From NCBI GenBank assembly GCA_045642465.1, contig JAZUIY010000015.1, positions 620,001 to 684,000 of the forward strand: 64,000 bases of DNA, given 5' to 3'. How positions within the stretch are numbered: position 1 is the first letter of the stretch; every line of letters starts with the position of its first letter. Shown here piece by piece: positions 40,161 through 49,716 of the stretch. The stretch comes from RUG420 sp045642465 (lineage in GTDB: Bacteria; Bacillota; Clostridia; Oscillospirales; Acutalibacteraceae). The translations under genes were made by a program, and so were the position numbers. The notes under the pieces are model-generated. The model saw nothing but the letters and a program-made list of their open reading frames with translations. It had not been told where the DNA came from and did no database searches.

Positions 40161-40441
40161 TAAAAAACAAAAAAATAACAAGGCAAAAGTTGTCAATAAT
40201 ATAACAAGGTACTGCAACTTCACGTTGCAGCCTTTTCATTTTAGCTCCTTCGCAAGGACTTTGAGTACACAACTATATACCTATATATATAAGGGACACC
40301 GAATCGCCTGGAAAAAGGGGAAAAGGAGGATTTGGTAAAAGTTACAAAAAATTACAAAAAAAAATTTACATGCCGCTTCCGTCAACCACAAGATGTAGTG
40401 GTGGTTGAGTCCCGAAACCACAACTAGGCAAAAAAGAGGGG
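40161..40441 (+). other. Intergenic region before the dcw cluster
   Basis: It contains a hairpin CTGCAAC/GTTGCAG (40212-40230) followed by a T-rich stretch, a second possible promoter TTGAGT (40261), 17 bp, TATATA (40284), then AAAAGGAGG with a basic 31-codon reading frame from TTG at 40332 to the TAG at about 40427, and an imperfect CAACCAC/GTGGTTG hairpin. A leader peptide is possible, but the start lies too close to the ribosome site for confidence. Confidence 0.3.
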
Positions 40442-40470
40442 TTGCGTAGGGTGGTTTACGGGACTATACT
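40442..40470 (+). promoter_or_regulatory. Promoter of the mraZ-ftsQ cluster
   Basis: TTGCGT, 17 bp, TATACT, immediately upstream of the MraZ repeats. Confidence 0.7.
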
Positions 40471-40480
40471 TTAATCATCG

Positions 40481-40530
40481 AAGTGGGGCAAAGTGTCTCA
40501 AAATGGAGTAAAGTGGAGCGAAAGGAGGAA
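40481..40530 (+). promoter_or_regulatory. MraZ operator: direct repeats of 10-bp period
   Basis: Consecutive 10-mers AAGTGGGGCA, AAGTGTCTCA, AAATGGAGTA, AAGTGGAGCG, AAAGGAGGAA. MraZ binds G-rich direct repeats with 10-bp spacing before its own gene, so autorepression is expected. The last unit doubles as the ribosome binding site. Confidence 0.7.
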
Positions 40531-40537
40531 GAATTAC

Positions 40538-40957
40538 ATGGATTTCCTTGGAATCTATAACCATAACTTGGATGCAAAGAACCGTGTGTTCATTCCTTCC
40601 AAGTATCGCGACACCTTAAAAGGTGGCTTTGTGGTATGCAAGGCCCCGGACAAATGCCTGTACGTTTATTCCAAAGAAGATTGGGAACCGGTAGCAGCAC
40701 AGGTAAAGAACCTGCCGGGTACCGAAGAGTACAGACGTTATAAAAGAGACTTCTTCAAGAACGCCGACATGGTGGAACTTGATAGCCAAGGCCGCTTCAC
40801 CATCAAAGCAGATTTACTGGAGTATGCCGGTCTTTCCAAAGAGGTTGTCATTGCCGGTGCCGGTAACAAGTTCGAAGTTTGGGACGCAGCCCTCTACACA
40901 GATGACTGTGACAAGACCATGACGGCTGACGAATTGAACATTGAGGTAATCTTCTAA
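40538..40957 (+). CDS. mraZ: Transcriptional regulator MraZ
   Basis: The protein has 139 residues with two AbrB-like MraZ repeats: N-terminal GIYNHNLDAKNRVFIPSKYR and C-terminal VELDSQGRFTIKADLLEYAG, both with the DxxGR/DxKNR-type motif. It forms a ring that binds the repeats upstream and represses the division cluster. The ATG follows AAAGGAGGAAG; the upstream in-frame GTG at 40493 lies within the operator and is rejected. Its TAA overlaps the rsmH ATG. Confidence 0.94.
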   Translation: MDFLGIYNHNLDAKNRVFIPSKYRDTLKGGFVVCKAPDKCLYVYSKEDWEPVAAQVKNLPGTEEYRRYKRDFFKNADMVELDSQGRFTIKADLLEYAGLSKEVVIAGAGNKFEVWDAALYTDDCDKTMTADELNIEVIF

Positions 40958-41907
40958 TGCCAGGCCTGGAATTTTCTCATATTCCGGTATTGCTGGAGGA
41001 AACCATTGCTTCCTTGCAGATTCGGCCGGATGGGACCTACATGGACTGTACCGCCGGAGGTGGCGGACATTCTGCTGAAATTTTGAAGGCGCTGGGGCCA
41101 GAGGGCAGACTCATCTGCCTGGACCAAGACCCAGATGCCATTCGGACCTTAACCGCTAGATTCGATGATGACCCACGGGTCACCATCGTTCACGATAACT
41201 TTCAAAACATTTCTGAAGTGGTTTCCCGCTTGGGCCTTTCCGGCCTAGACGGCATTTTGGCTGATTTGGGGGTAAGTTCCCATCAGCTGGATACCGCAGA
41301 GCGCGGCTTCTCCTTCCATGCAGATGCTCCGCTGGATATGCGCATGAGTCAGGAGGGCGCTACGGCAGCGGATCTTTGCAATACCCTTCCGGAACAAGAA
41401 CTGAAACGTATCCTCTATACCTATGGGGAAGAGAAGTTCGCTCCGGGTATTGCTGCCGCCATTGTGCGGGCAAGGGCTGAAAAGCCAATCGAAATCACCT
41501 TGGAACTCAGTGACATCGTTTCCGGTGCCATGCCGGCCAAGGCAAGACGCCTGAAGCACCCGGCACGGAAAACCTTCCAGGCACTGCGCATTGCAGTGAA
41601 CGGGGAAATGGATGTGCTGGACACTGCACTGAACGACATGTTCACGGCCCTGAACCCAGGCGGCGTGCTTTCCATTATTACCTTCCACTCCTTGGAAGAC
41701 CGCATGGTAAAGCAACGTTTCCAGAAGTTCTGTGAAGGCTGCACCTGTCCACCGGAATTTCCGGTGTGTGTTTGCGGCAAAACGCCGGCCGGCAAATTAA
41801 GCTTTAAATTTAAAAGCGCGTCAGAGGCGGAACTGGAAGAAAACGCCAGATCCCGCAGCGCCAAGTTGCGCGCTATTGAAAAAATACATGAATTAAATTC
41901 GGATTAA
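40957..41907 (+). CDS. rsmH: 16S rRNA (cytosine(1402)-N4)-methyltransferase
   Basis: The protein has 316 residues. It methylates N4 of C1402 in the ribosomal P site. Family motifs are HIPVLLEETI, YMDCTAGGGGHS (SAM site), DQDPDAI, LADLGVSSHQLD, GFSFHADAPLDMRM, HPARKTFQALRIAVN and ITFHSLEDRMVK. Stop and start overlap with mraZ (TAATG). Its place next to mraZ in the division cluster is conserved across bacteria. Confidence 0.96.
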   Translation: MPGLEFSHIPVLLEETIASLQIRPDGTYMDCTAGGGGHSAEILKALGPEGRLICLDQDPDAIRTLTARFDDDPRVTIVHDNFQNISEVVSRLGLSGLDGILADLGVSSHQLDTAERGFSFHADAPLDMRMSQEGATAADLCNTLPEQELKRILYTYGEEKFAPGIAAAIVRARAEKPIEITLELSDIVSGAMPAKARRLKHPARKTFQALRIAVNGEMDVLDTALNDMFTALNPGGVLSIITFHSLEDRMVKQRFQKFCEGCTCPPEFPVCVCGKTPAGKLSFKFKSASEAELEENARSRSAKLRAIEKIHELNSD

Positions 41908-41941
41908 CCGAAGGCGCGAATCTAGAATGGGAGGTGAGCGC

Positions 41942-42442
41942 ATGGCGGCTAATACAGCCTATCGTACCCAAAGTCAATATCAATACGGCACAGCCGTCCC
42001 TGCAGCAAAGCCTCGGAGACAAGCGCAGCCGGTAAGCCAGCCGAGAGAGGTCCGCAAGACCAAACGGCAGCTGCAGGCAGAAACCAGACGGGCCAGAGCG
42101 CAGGCCATCAAACTGATGGCAGTGGCTAGCGTGTGCTTCTTCCTCATTGGTTTCCAGATCTTCAGCCACGTTCAGGTAGAAGAACTGAACCACGAAATTG
42201 AAGCAGTCAACACCTCCATCAGTGTGATGGAAAGTGAGAACACCCGCCTCAACATGAATCAGAACGCCAACGTATCTCTGGACAGAGTTGAAGACTACGC
42301 AGTGAACGTGCTAGGCATGGTAAAAGTAGAGAACTATCAAGTAAACTACGTGAACCTTTCTGAAGGAGACTCGGTAGAACTCAGCGGTGGGAAAACCCAC
42401 GAGAGCTTGCTGCAGAGAATCCAGATTGCAATGAAAAATTAA
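41942..42442 (+). CDS. ftsL: FtsL-like division protein
   Basis: The protein has 166 residues. A basic, Gln-rich cytoplasmic region of about 60 residues is followed by one membrane segment (LMAVASVCFFLIGFQIF) and a leucine-zipper-like coiled coil (VQVEELNHEIEAVNTSISVMESENTRL). FtsL forms the FtsQLB complex that activates septal wall synthesis. Identification rests on topology and position between rsmH and the PBP gene, since FtsL sequences diverge. The ATG follows GGGAGGTGA. A long hairpin separates it from the next gene. Confidence 0.82.
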   Translation: MAANTAYRTQSQYQYGTAVPAAKPRRQAQPVSQPREVRKTKRQLQAETRRARAQAIKLMAVASVCFFLIGFQIFSHVQVEELNHEIEAVNTSISVMESENTRLNMNQNANVSLDRVEDYAVNVLGMVKVENYQVNYVNLSEGDSVELSGGKTHESLLQRIQIAMKN

Positions 42443-42451
42443 GAGACTAAA

Positions 42452-42485
42452 TTTGAGAGTTACGGAAACTTCCGTAACTCTCAAA
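42452..42485. repeat. Perfect 16-bp inverted repeat between ftsL and the PBP gene
   Basis: TTTGAGAGTTACGGAA, two bases, then its exact complement. No T-run follows, so it does not look like a standard terminator; as RNA it would be a very stable hairpin within the division operon, perhaps a processing or stability element. Confidence 0.75.
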
Positions 42486-42520
42486 GTCGTAATAAAGGGA
42501 CCTTTTCTAGGAGTATAAAA

Positions 42521-44791
42521 ATGGCTAATTCTAAGGCACAGACCCAGAGAAAACTGAAAAAAACAATGGAAACTAGGGCAATGGCTGCTCTGGTTGTCAC
42601 TGTGCTGGTTGGCTTTGGCTTGGGTATTTTGGGCCTGATTAACGTAGGGTTAATTCACGGTTCTCAAAACAAGCAGAAGGCAGAGGCAGAACAGCTTTCG
42701 GACAAAACGGTAGCCGCACAGCGGGGTACCATTTATGACCGGAACATGACTGTGTTTGCCCAGAGTGCCGACGCCTACAAGGTCTACATAGATCCGTCTC
42801 AGATTCCGGATGATGCCGCAGCCGGCAAACTGGCAGGGGAATTGTCCCAACTGCTGGAAGTGGATTACGAAGAGACCCTGACCAAATGCATGAAGAAAAA
42901 GAGCCGCTACGCCGTAGTGGCCACCAAAATTGATAACGACACCAAGAAGAAAGTAGAAAAGCTGAAGAAGGAGAACAAGGGCTACAACAACATCATCGGT
43001 TTTGAAAAAGACGTAGTCCGGTTCTACCCATATGACAACGCTGCTTCCACCATCATCGGATTTACCGGTGAAAACGACAAAGGGCTTTCCGGCCTGGAGT
43101 ACTACTACAACAATGAACTGACCGGGATTGCCGGCCGTTCCATTTCCGCCCAAAATGCCAGAAAGGGCATGATTTCCTCTGACTACGAAACTTTCTATGC
43201 TGCCGAAAACGGCTACAGTATGAAACTGACCATAGACCAGAGCATCCAGTATTTCTTGGATTCCGCACTGTCTACTGCAGTAACCAGTTTGAATGCAACT
43301 TACGGCTACGGCATTGTAATGGACACCCATACCGGTGCCATTTTGGCCATGAGTTCCAAACCAGACTACAACCTGAATGAGCCGCGTACCGTGGCCAACC
43401 CAAATGCCCAGGCCGAACTGGACCAGATTGTAGATGAAAACGAACGGGCACAGGCTACTTCCGATGCACTCTTTGCCCAGTGGCGTAACCGTACCATTAC
43501 GGATACCTATGAACCGGGTTCCGTTTTCAAGTGCGTTACCGCAGCTGCCGGCATTGAAGAGGGCGTTGTAAGCCCGGATGAACGGTTCTGCTGTACCGGT
43601 AGTTACAAGGTACAAGACCGTACCTACCACTGTTCCCATACCGCCGGCCACGGTTGGGAAGACTTCACCACCTCTTTGGCCAATTCCTGTAACCCGATTT
43701 ACATTGAAGTAGCTCAGCGCTTAGGCTCTGAAACCTTCTACAAATATTTCGAAGCTTTTGGTTTTGCCGAAACCACCGGTATTGACCTTCCGGCAGAAGC
43801 CGAACCAAAAGAAGACGTAACTTACCACTCCTTGAAGAAGCTACACTCTGTACAGTTGGCATCGTCTTCCTTCGGTCAGACCTTCCAGGTCACCCCAATT
43901 CAGGTCATCAACGCCATCAATGCCATTGCCAATGACGGCAAGTTGATGCAGCCGTACATTGTAGATTCCTACTTGGACGACAACGGCAACCTGGTAAAGA
44001 AGACCCAGCCAAAAGTAAAACGTCAGGTTGTTTCCAAACTGACGGCAGATACCGTAACCGACATGATGGTAGACGTTGTTACCAACGGTACTGCGTCCAA
44101 CGCCTATGTGGCCGGTTACAACGTTGCCGGTAAAACCGGTACGTCCCAGAAACTGGCCACCGCCAGCGGTTATTACCTGGGTTCTTTCTGTGGCTTTGCT
44201 CCGGCAAATGACCCGGAAATTACCGTGCTGATTGTAATTGACGAACCGAAAGGTTCCCATTACACCGGCGGTAGTACCGCAGCACCGGTAGCTGCAGAAG
44301 TCATTGAAAACACCCTCCGCTACTTAAACGTAGAACCGGAGTACACGGAAGAAGAAGCCAAGAAACAGGACATTGCCACTCCAAACGTGGTTGGCCAAAA
44401 CGCCTCCATTATGAAGGCACAACTGGAAAACCAGGGCTTCACCGTTGTGGTCAACGGCACCGGAAACAGTGTTGTAGCCCAGATGCCGGTCGCCGGCAAA
44501 CTGATTCCACAGAAGGGCGTCATTGTTCTTTATACCGACAAGAAACCGGTCACCGTAAAGGTGAAGGTTCCGAATTTGACCGGCATGACACCGGATCAGG
44601 CAAAATATGCCGCCAAACAGGCCGGCTTAAATATTCAAATTTCCGGTAAGGCTATTGGCAGCTCTTACAAGCAGAGCGTCATTGCCGGAACGGAAGTAGC
44701 ACAGGGCAGTGTCATCACCGTTTCCTACATGACTTCCAACAGTGAAGCCGATGGGGAAGCCAGCGAAGCCCGTGAAGCATTTACAGACTAA
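42521..44791 (+). CDS. ftsI: Penicillin-binding protein 2/FtsI-type transpeptidase with two PASTA domains
   Basis: The protein has 756 residues. A short cytoplasmic part and one membrane segment (about 22-45) are followed by the PBP dimerisation domain (AAQRGTIYDRNM) and the transpeptidase domain: SVFK with nucleophile Ser334 and Lys337, SCN at Ser389, and KTGTS from Lys538. Two PASTA domains end the protein (TPNVVGQNAS and VPNLTGMTPDQAK). It cross-links septal peptidoglycan. The architecture equals PBP2x/SpoVD; position in the cluster supports the vegetative division role. Confidence 0.93.
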   Translation: MANSKAQTQRKLKKTMETRAMAALVVTVLVGFGLGILGLINVGLIHGSQNKQKAEAEQLSDKTVAAQRGTIYDRNMTVFAQSADAYKVYIDPSQIPDDAAAGKLAGELSQLLEVDYEETLTKCMKKKSRYAVVATKIDNDTKKKVEKLKKENKGYNNIIGFEKDVVRFYPYDNAASTIIGFTGENDKGLSGLEYYYNNELTGIAGRSISAQNARKGMISSDYETFYAAENGYSMKLTIDQSIQYFLDSALSTAVTSLNATYGYGIVMDTHTGAILAMSSKPDYNLNEPRTVANPNAQAELDQIVDENERAQATSDALFAQWRNRTITDTYEPGSVFKCVTAAAGIEEGVVSPDERFCCTGSYKVQDRTYHCSHTAGHGWEDFTTSLANSCNPIYIEVAQRLGSETFYKYFEAFGFAETTGIDLPAEAEPKEDVTYHSLKKLHSVQLASSSFGQTFQVTPIQVINAINAIANDGKLMQPYIVDSYLDDNGNLVKKTQPKVKRQVVSKLTADTVTDMMVDVVTNGTASNAYVAGYNVAGKTGTSQKLATASGYYLGSFCGFAPANDPEITVLIVIDEPKGSHYTGGSTAAPVAAEVIENTLRYLNVEPEYTEEEAKKQDIATPNVVGQNASIMKAQLENQGFTVVVNGTGNSVVAQMPVAGKLIPQKGVIVLYTDKKPVTVKVKVPNLTGMTPDQAKYAAKQAGLNIQISGKAIGSSYKQSVIAGTEVAQGSVITVSYMTSNSEADGEASEAREAFTD

Positions 44792-44813
44792 CACCACGAA
44801 GGGAAACCATATT

Positions 44814-46169
44814 ATGAGACCATTTACCACTGAAGAAATTGCAAAAGCCACCGGCGGAATTGCCAGTGGCGCAGCTACCATAACCAATATTGTGATTGAC
44901 AACCGTGAGGTGGTAGAGGGTAGTTTGTTCATTGCCATCAAAGGGGAACGCTTAGACGGTCACAGATTTATTCCGGCAGCAGTAGAGGCCGGTGCGGTGG
45001 CAGTCATGTGCCATACCCCAGTGGAATGCGACGTGCCGACCATCTTGGTAGAGGACACCACCTTGGCATTCAACGCGTTGGCACATGCGTACCGGGAAGA
45101 GTTCCAAATTCCATTTGTAGCTCTCACCGGCAGTGTGGGCAAAACCACCACCAAAGAAATGATTACCTGTGTGCTGAACGCCAAGTTCAACACCCATAAA
45201 ACATATAAAAACTGGAACAACGAAATCGGCTTGCCAAAGGTACTCTTTGGCCTCAGCCCGGAACACACTGCTGCCGTAATTGAATTGGGCATGAACCATA
45301 AGGGAGAAATTTCCCGTCTGTCCAAAACGGCTGCCCCTGACATTGGGGTCATTACCAACGTCGGCGTTTCCCACATTGAAAATCTGGGAAGCAGAGACGG
45401 CATTCTGGCTGCCAAGCTGGAACTGCTGGACGGTATGAAGCCGGGTGCTCCGCTGTTCTTAAATGCAGATAACGACATGCTGGCCACCGTACAGCGTGAC
45501 GACGTTACCATCAAGCGCTTCGGCATTCAGAATCAGGCCGAAGTCATGGCCAAAGACATTCAGTATCTTCCGGATGCCACCATCTTTACTGCAGTTACGC
45601 CGAAGGGCAACTGTCAGGTAACGCTGCCGACCGCCGGCGAACATAACGTCTACAACGCCTTGGCAGCCATCTCCGTTGGCTTGGAATTGGATATCCCATT
45701 GGAAGATGCCGCAAAGGCACTGGAAAATTACATTCCGGCCGGCATGCGGGAACACATTGTAGAAAAGGGTGGCATTACCTTCATTGAAGACTGCTACAAT
45801 GCCAGCCCGGATTCCATGAAAGCCTTAGCTACTACCTTGTCCATTAAGGGGGACGGCAGAAGAAAGATTGCCGTAATTGCCGACATGTTAGAGCTGGGGG
45901 ATTACAGTGAAGAAGCACATCGCCGCGCAGGTGCCTACATGGCCGATGCAGGAACGGATTTGCTGATGACCTACGGCCCGCTTTCCAAATTTGCTGCCGA
46001 CGAAGCCAGAGCCCACGGCATGGTCCGCGTCTTTGACTTTGACAGCAAAGAAGAACTTGTTTCCAAACTCAAAGCCATGATTCGGGAAAATGACGTGGTT
46101 GCCTTTAAGGGCTCCCGCGGCATGGAACTGGAACAGGTCATTGAGTCCCTTTATGAATCTTTGAACTAA
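44814..46169 (+). CDS. murF: UDP-MurNAc-tripeptide:D-Ala-D-Ala ligase MurF
   Basis: The protein has 451 residues. It adds D-Ala-D-Ala to the UDP-MurNAc-tripeptide. The ATP loop is LTGSVGKTTTKEM, followed by KTYKNWNNEIGLP, LGMNHKGEISRL, ITNVGVSHIENLGS and the C-terminal DCYNASPDSMKA. The ATG at 44814 follows GAAGGGAAA; the upstream in-frame ATG at 44742 lies inside the PBP gene. MurE, which normally precedes MurF here, is absent. Confidence 0.94.
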   Translation: MRPFTTEEIAKATGGIASGAATITNIVIDNREVVEGSLFIAIKGERLDGHRFIPAAVEAGAVAVMCHTPVECDVPTILVEDTTLAFNALAHAYREEFQIPFVALTGSVGKTTTKEMITCVLNAKFNTHKTYKNWNNEIGLPKVLFGLSPEHTAAVIELGMNHKGEISRLSKTAAPDIGVITNVGVSHIENLGSRDGILAAKLELLDGMKPGAPLFLNADNDMLATVQRDDVTIKRFGIQNQAEVMAKDIQYLPDATIFTAVTPKGNCQVTLPTAGEHNVYNALAAISVGLELDIPLEDAAKALENYIPAGMREHIVEKGGITFIEDCYNASPDSMKALATTLSIKGDGRRKIAVIADMLELGDYSEEAHRRAGAYMADAGTDLLMTYGPLSKFAADEARAHGMVRVFDFDSKEELVSKLKAMIRENDVVAFKGSRGMELEQVIESLYESLN

Positions 46170-46181
46170 GGAGAAATCACT

Positions 46182-47249
46182 ATGAACACCATCGTTTTGC
46201 TGATTTTGTCAGCAGTCATTGCCTTTGGTATCAGCGCACTGCTGGGTATCAAATTGGTGCCATGGCTTCACAAACTGAAGTTTGGCCAGACCATCTTGGA
46301 CATTGGCCCAAGCTGGCACAAGAATAAGCAGGGTACCCCAACCATGGGCGGCCTTATGTTTATCATCTCTACCATTTTGACCTTCATTATTGCCGTTATC
46401 ATTGCTTCTGTAACCGGCGTGGATCTTTACAACGTGGTAGACTCCATCATTCCATCTGATTCCGCTAAAATCCGCATTATTGCCGGTATTTTCATGGCAC
46501 TGGGTTTTGGTATCATCGGATTCTTAGATGACTTTATTAAAGTAAAAAAGGCCCAGAATGAGGGCCTTACCGTATTGCAGAAAACCTTGCTGCAGCTGGT
46601 TCTCTGCGGTGCTTATATTGCAACTCTGGCCATTTCCGGAAACCGCTTCATGGTCATTCCGTTTGTTGGCACTTGGGACTATGGCAACGTATTTGTCTTT
46701 GCCATCTTTACCTTTATTGTTATGTACGCTGCAGTCAATGCAGTTAACTTCACCGACGGAATTGACGGCCTCTGTGCTTCTGTTACCGTTACTGCCGGCC
46801 TTGGCTTTGCCGCTACCGCTTTTGTAATGCATCAGTTCGGTGCTTCCTTGCTGGCCTGCATTCTGGTTGGCTCCTGCGCCGGTTACCTGATTTGGAACTG
46901 GCACCCGGCTAAGTGCTTCATGGGGGACACCGGTTCTATGTTCTTAGGCGGTATGGTAGTTGCTTTGGCTTACGCCATTAACTGCCCGCTGATTTTGCTC
47001 TTGATTGGTCTTATCTATGTAGTAGAAGGCGCTTCTGACGTCATTCAGATTCTCTACTTCAAGATTACCAAGAAACTGGCTCAGAGAACCGATCCGGAAG
47101 CCACCGGAAAAAGACTCTTCAAAATGGCACCAATCCACCATCACTTTGAAAAGTGTGGCTGGAAGGAAGAGAAGATCTGCATTGTCTTCTGTGCCGTAAA
47201 CCTCATTGCGTCTATTATTGCCGTACTCCTTGTGAAGTTCGGCTTCTAA
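46182..47249 (+). CDS. mraY: Phospho-MurNAc-pentapeptide transferase MraY
   Basis: The protein has 355 residues and ten membrane segments. It moves phospho-MurNAc-pentapeptide onto undecaprenyl phosphate to give lipid I. Signature elements: QGTPTMGGLMFI, GFLDDFIKVKKAQNEGL (catalytic Asp pair), NAVNFTDGIDGL, MGDTGSMFLGG and MAPIHHHFEKCGWKE. Normal length and spacing, AAGGAG upstream. Confidence 0.96.
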   Translation: MNTIVLLILSAVIAFGISALLGIKLVPWLHKLKFGQTILDIGPSWHKNKQGTPTMGGLMFIISTILTFIIAVIIASVTGVDLYNVVDSIIPSDSAKIRIIAGIFMALGFGIIGFLDDFIKVKKAQNEGLTVLQKTLLQLVLCGAYIATLAISGNRFMVIPFVGTWDYGNVFVFAIFTFIVMYAAVNAVNFTDGIDGLCASVTVTAGLGFAATAFVMHQFGASLLACILVGSCAGYLIWNWHPAKCFMGDTGSMFLGGMVVALAYAINCPLILLLIGLIYVVEGASDVIQILYFKITKKLAQRTDPEATGKRLFKMAPIHHHFEKCGWKEEKICIVFCAVNLIASIIAVLLVKFGF

Positions 47250-47302
47250 ATAGAAACTTTTAAATTACACTGTAAGCAAAACCATCCGAAGGAGAACCCA
47301 TT

Positions 47303-48529
47303 ATGGCTCACACAACGAAAACGAAAAAGCAACGTTCCGCAATTTGGAATATTGGCGGTTTCGATATTCCGTTTTTGGCAATTGTTCTGACGCTTGTAAC
47401 CGTCGGATTAATTATGATGTTCTCCGCTAGTTACACCTATTGCTACTACAACCACGGAGACAGCTTTTACTATTTAAAGAGACAGCTGTTCTTCGCGGTA
47501 GTAGGCATAATTATCATGTTTGTTGTTTCCCGCGTGGATTACCACGTATGGGGGAAACTGGGATTCCCGCTGCTGATTGTTTCTTACGTCCTGCTGGTCA
47601 TTGTTCTTGTGATTACTCCGCCGGCAGGCTATGAAGAATTCCACCGTTGGATTTCCCTTCCGGGCATTGGTACCTTCCAGCCGTCTGAAATTGCAAAGTT
47701 TACGCTGATTCTTTATTTGGCATACCATATCGCCAAGAATTATAAGCAGATTAACAGCAAGTCTCTTTCCACCGCAGGCTGGGCCATGTCCTTAAACCAA
47801 GACCATGATTGGCGCATTAAACAGAAAACAACCTGCGCACTGCTTTACATTTTCATTGTGGGGTCCATGTGCGTACTGGTTTATTTAGAAAACCACGTAT
47901 CCGGCGCCATCATCCTGTTTGCCTTAGGCTTTATGATGATGTGGATGGCAGGGTACGACAAACGCTGGTTTATTGCAGCTGCCGTACTGGTTGCTGTCGT
48001 TGCCGTTGTTGTCATTTTGAACCCGGACATTCTGCCAACCCATGCACAGTCCCGTATTGTGTCCTGGCTGGACAAGGATTATGATCCGCTGGGGGTTCGC
48101 TGGCAGACCAACCACGCCACCTATGCCATTGGCTCCGGCGGGCTCTTTGGGGTAGGCATCGGCAACTCCAAGATGAAACAGTTGTATGTATCAGAACCGC
48201 AGAACGACTTCATTTTCTCCATTGTCTGTGAGGAACTGGGCATCATTGGTGCTTTGGCTATCATTGCACTGTTTGTTCTGCTGGTTTGGAGAGGCTTCTA
48301 CATTGGCGTCCACGCCAAAGATCGTTTCGGTGCTCTGCTCAGCATTGGCTTGACCTTCCAGGTTGGCCTGCAGGCAGCACTGAATATTGCCGTAGTAACT
48401 GACATGTTCCCGAACACCGGCATTAGTTTGCCGTTCTTCAGTTACGGCGGTACCTCGCTTTTGATGTTGATATTTGAAATGGGCATTGTACTGAGTATTT
48501 CCCGGTCGGCTCATTTGAAAAAGGTATAA
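47303..48529 (+). CDS. ftsW: FtsW-type peptidoglycan polymerase (SEDS family)
   Basis: The protein has 408 residues and about ten membrane segments. SEDS proteins polymerise glycan strands from lipid II, partnered with the class B PBP upstream. Motifs: MMFSASYTYC, FQPSEIAKFTLILYLA, the extracellular loop with the conserved Asp region (DPLGVRWQTNHATYAIGSGGLFGVGIGNSKMK), EPQNDFIFSIVCEELG and GISLPFFSYGGTSL. Ribosome site AAGGAGAA. MurD, usually between mraY and ftsW, is missing. Confidence 0.94.
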   Translation: MAHTTKTKKQRSAIWNIGGFDIPFLAIVLTLVTVGLIMMFSASYTYCYYNHGDSFYYLKRQLFFAVVGIIIMFVVSRVDYHVWGKLGFPLLIVSYVLLVIVLVITPPAGYEEFHRWISLPGIGTFQPSEIAKFTLILYLAYHIAKNYKQINSKSLSTAGWAMSLNQDHDWRIKQKTTCALLYIFIVGSMCVLVYLENHVSGAIILFALGFMMMWMAGYDKRWFIAAAVLVAVVAVVVILNPDILPTHAQSRIVSWLDKDYDPLGVRWQTNHATYAIGSGGLFGVGIGNSKMKQLYVSEPQNDFIFSIVCEELGIIGALAIIALFVLLVWRGFYIGVHAKDRFGALLSIGLTFQVGLQAALNIAVVTDMFPNTGISLPFFSYGGTSLLMLIFEMGIVLSISRSAHLKKV

Positions 48530-48540
48530 AGGAGAAAAAC

Positions 48541-49716
48541 ATGAAAGTTCTATTTGCCACCGGCGGTACCGGCGGACACATTAACCCGGCTCTTGCCGTA
48601 GCAGGCAATCTGCGTGAAAAATTTGGCGATGAAGTGGAAATCCTTTTTGTCGGCACACCAAACCATATGGAAGCACAGTTGGTTCCAAACGCAGGTTATG
48701 ACTTTAAAACCGTAGAAGTTTCCGGCTTTTACCGCAGCTTTTCTCCGGCTAGCATCAAGCACAATCTGATTGCGCTGAAGCAGATGTTTACCTCTAGCAG
48801 AAACGCAAAGAAAATCATTGCAGAATTCAATCCGGATTTGGCCATTGGCTTTGGCGGTTACGTCAGCGGCCCAGTCATCCGCCAGGCACATAAGCTGGGT
48901 GTGAAGACTGCTGTTCACGAACAGAATGCTTATCCGGGTATTACCAATAAAGCCTTGGCAAAGAAAGTGGACTTGGTTATGCTCACGTCCGAAGCAGCCA
49001 AGGACCGCATGGAATGCAAGAACGAACCGGTGATTACCGGCCTTCCTGTCCGTGCAGAAATGATTGCCGCAGACCGCAAGGCCTGCCGGGAAAAGATGGG
49101 CATCCCGGATGACAAACTGGTCATCCTCTCCATGGGCGGCTCCCTGGGCGCCGATGCCATCAACAACGCCATGATAGAACTCATTACCAATGAGAAGGAT
49201 AACGACAAGCTTTACTTCATTCATGCCATGGGCCAGTACGGACTGTATGTTCCGGACAAACTGGGGGAAAATGGGGTAGACCCAGCCGAAATGAAGAACC
49301 TGGACCTTCGGGAATACATCCACGACATGGATGTCTGCATGCCGGCAGCTGACCTGGTTATTTGCCGTTCCGGTGCCTCTTCTCTTTATGAACTCCGTGC
49401 ACTGGGCAAAGCCTCCATTTTGATTCCTTCTCCATACGTTACCGAAAACCATCAGTTCCACAATGCAATGGAACTGGTAAACAACAATGCGGCAATGATT
49501 ATTGAACAGAAGGATTTGACCGGAGAGGCGCTGACTGCTATTGTTGAGGAGTTGGCAAATCAGCCGGACCGCATTGCCGAAATGGAACAGAATGCCAAAT
49601 CGATGGCCATTCTCAATGCTACAGACCTGATTGTAGAACACTTCTTGGGCTTGTTGACCCCTGCTGAGGAAGCCAACGAAACCGATGAAACCGAAACGGT
49701 AGAAGAGGAAGCATAA
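48541..49716 (+). CDS. murG: UDP-GlcNAc:lipid I transferase MurG
   Basis: The protein has 391 residues. It adds GlcNAc to lipid I, giving lipid II on the inner membrane face. Motifs: TGGTGGHINPALA, GFGGYVSGPVIRQA, HEQNAYPGITNK, SMGGSLGADAINN, CRSGASSLYELRALGKASILIPSPYVTENHQ. The C-terminus has an extra acidic tail (ETDETETVEEEA) beyond the usual end. Its last base overlaps the ftsQ start. Confidence 0.95.
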   Translation: MKVLFATGGTGGHINPALAVAGNLREKFGDEVEILFVGTPNHMEAQLVPNAGYDFKTVEVSGFYRSFSPASIKHNLIALKQMFTSSRNAKKIIAEFNPDLAIGFGGYVSGPVIRQAHKLGVKTAVHEQNAYPGITNKALAKKVDLVMLTSEAAKDRMECKNEPVITGLPVRAEMIAADRKACREKMGIPDDKLVILSMGGSLGADAINNAMIELITNEKDNDKLYFIHAMGQYGLYVPDKLGENGVDPAEMKNLDLREYIHDMDVCMPAADLVICRSGASSLYELRALGKASILIPSPYVTENHQFHNAMELVNNNAAMIIEQKDLTGEALTAIVEELANQPDRIAEMEQNAKSMAILNATDLIVEHFLGLLTPAEEANETDETETVEEEA

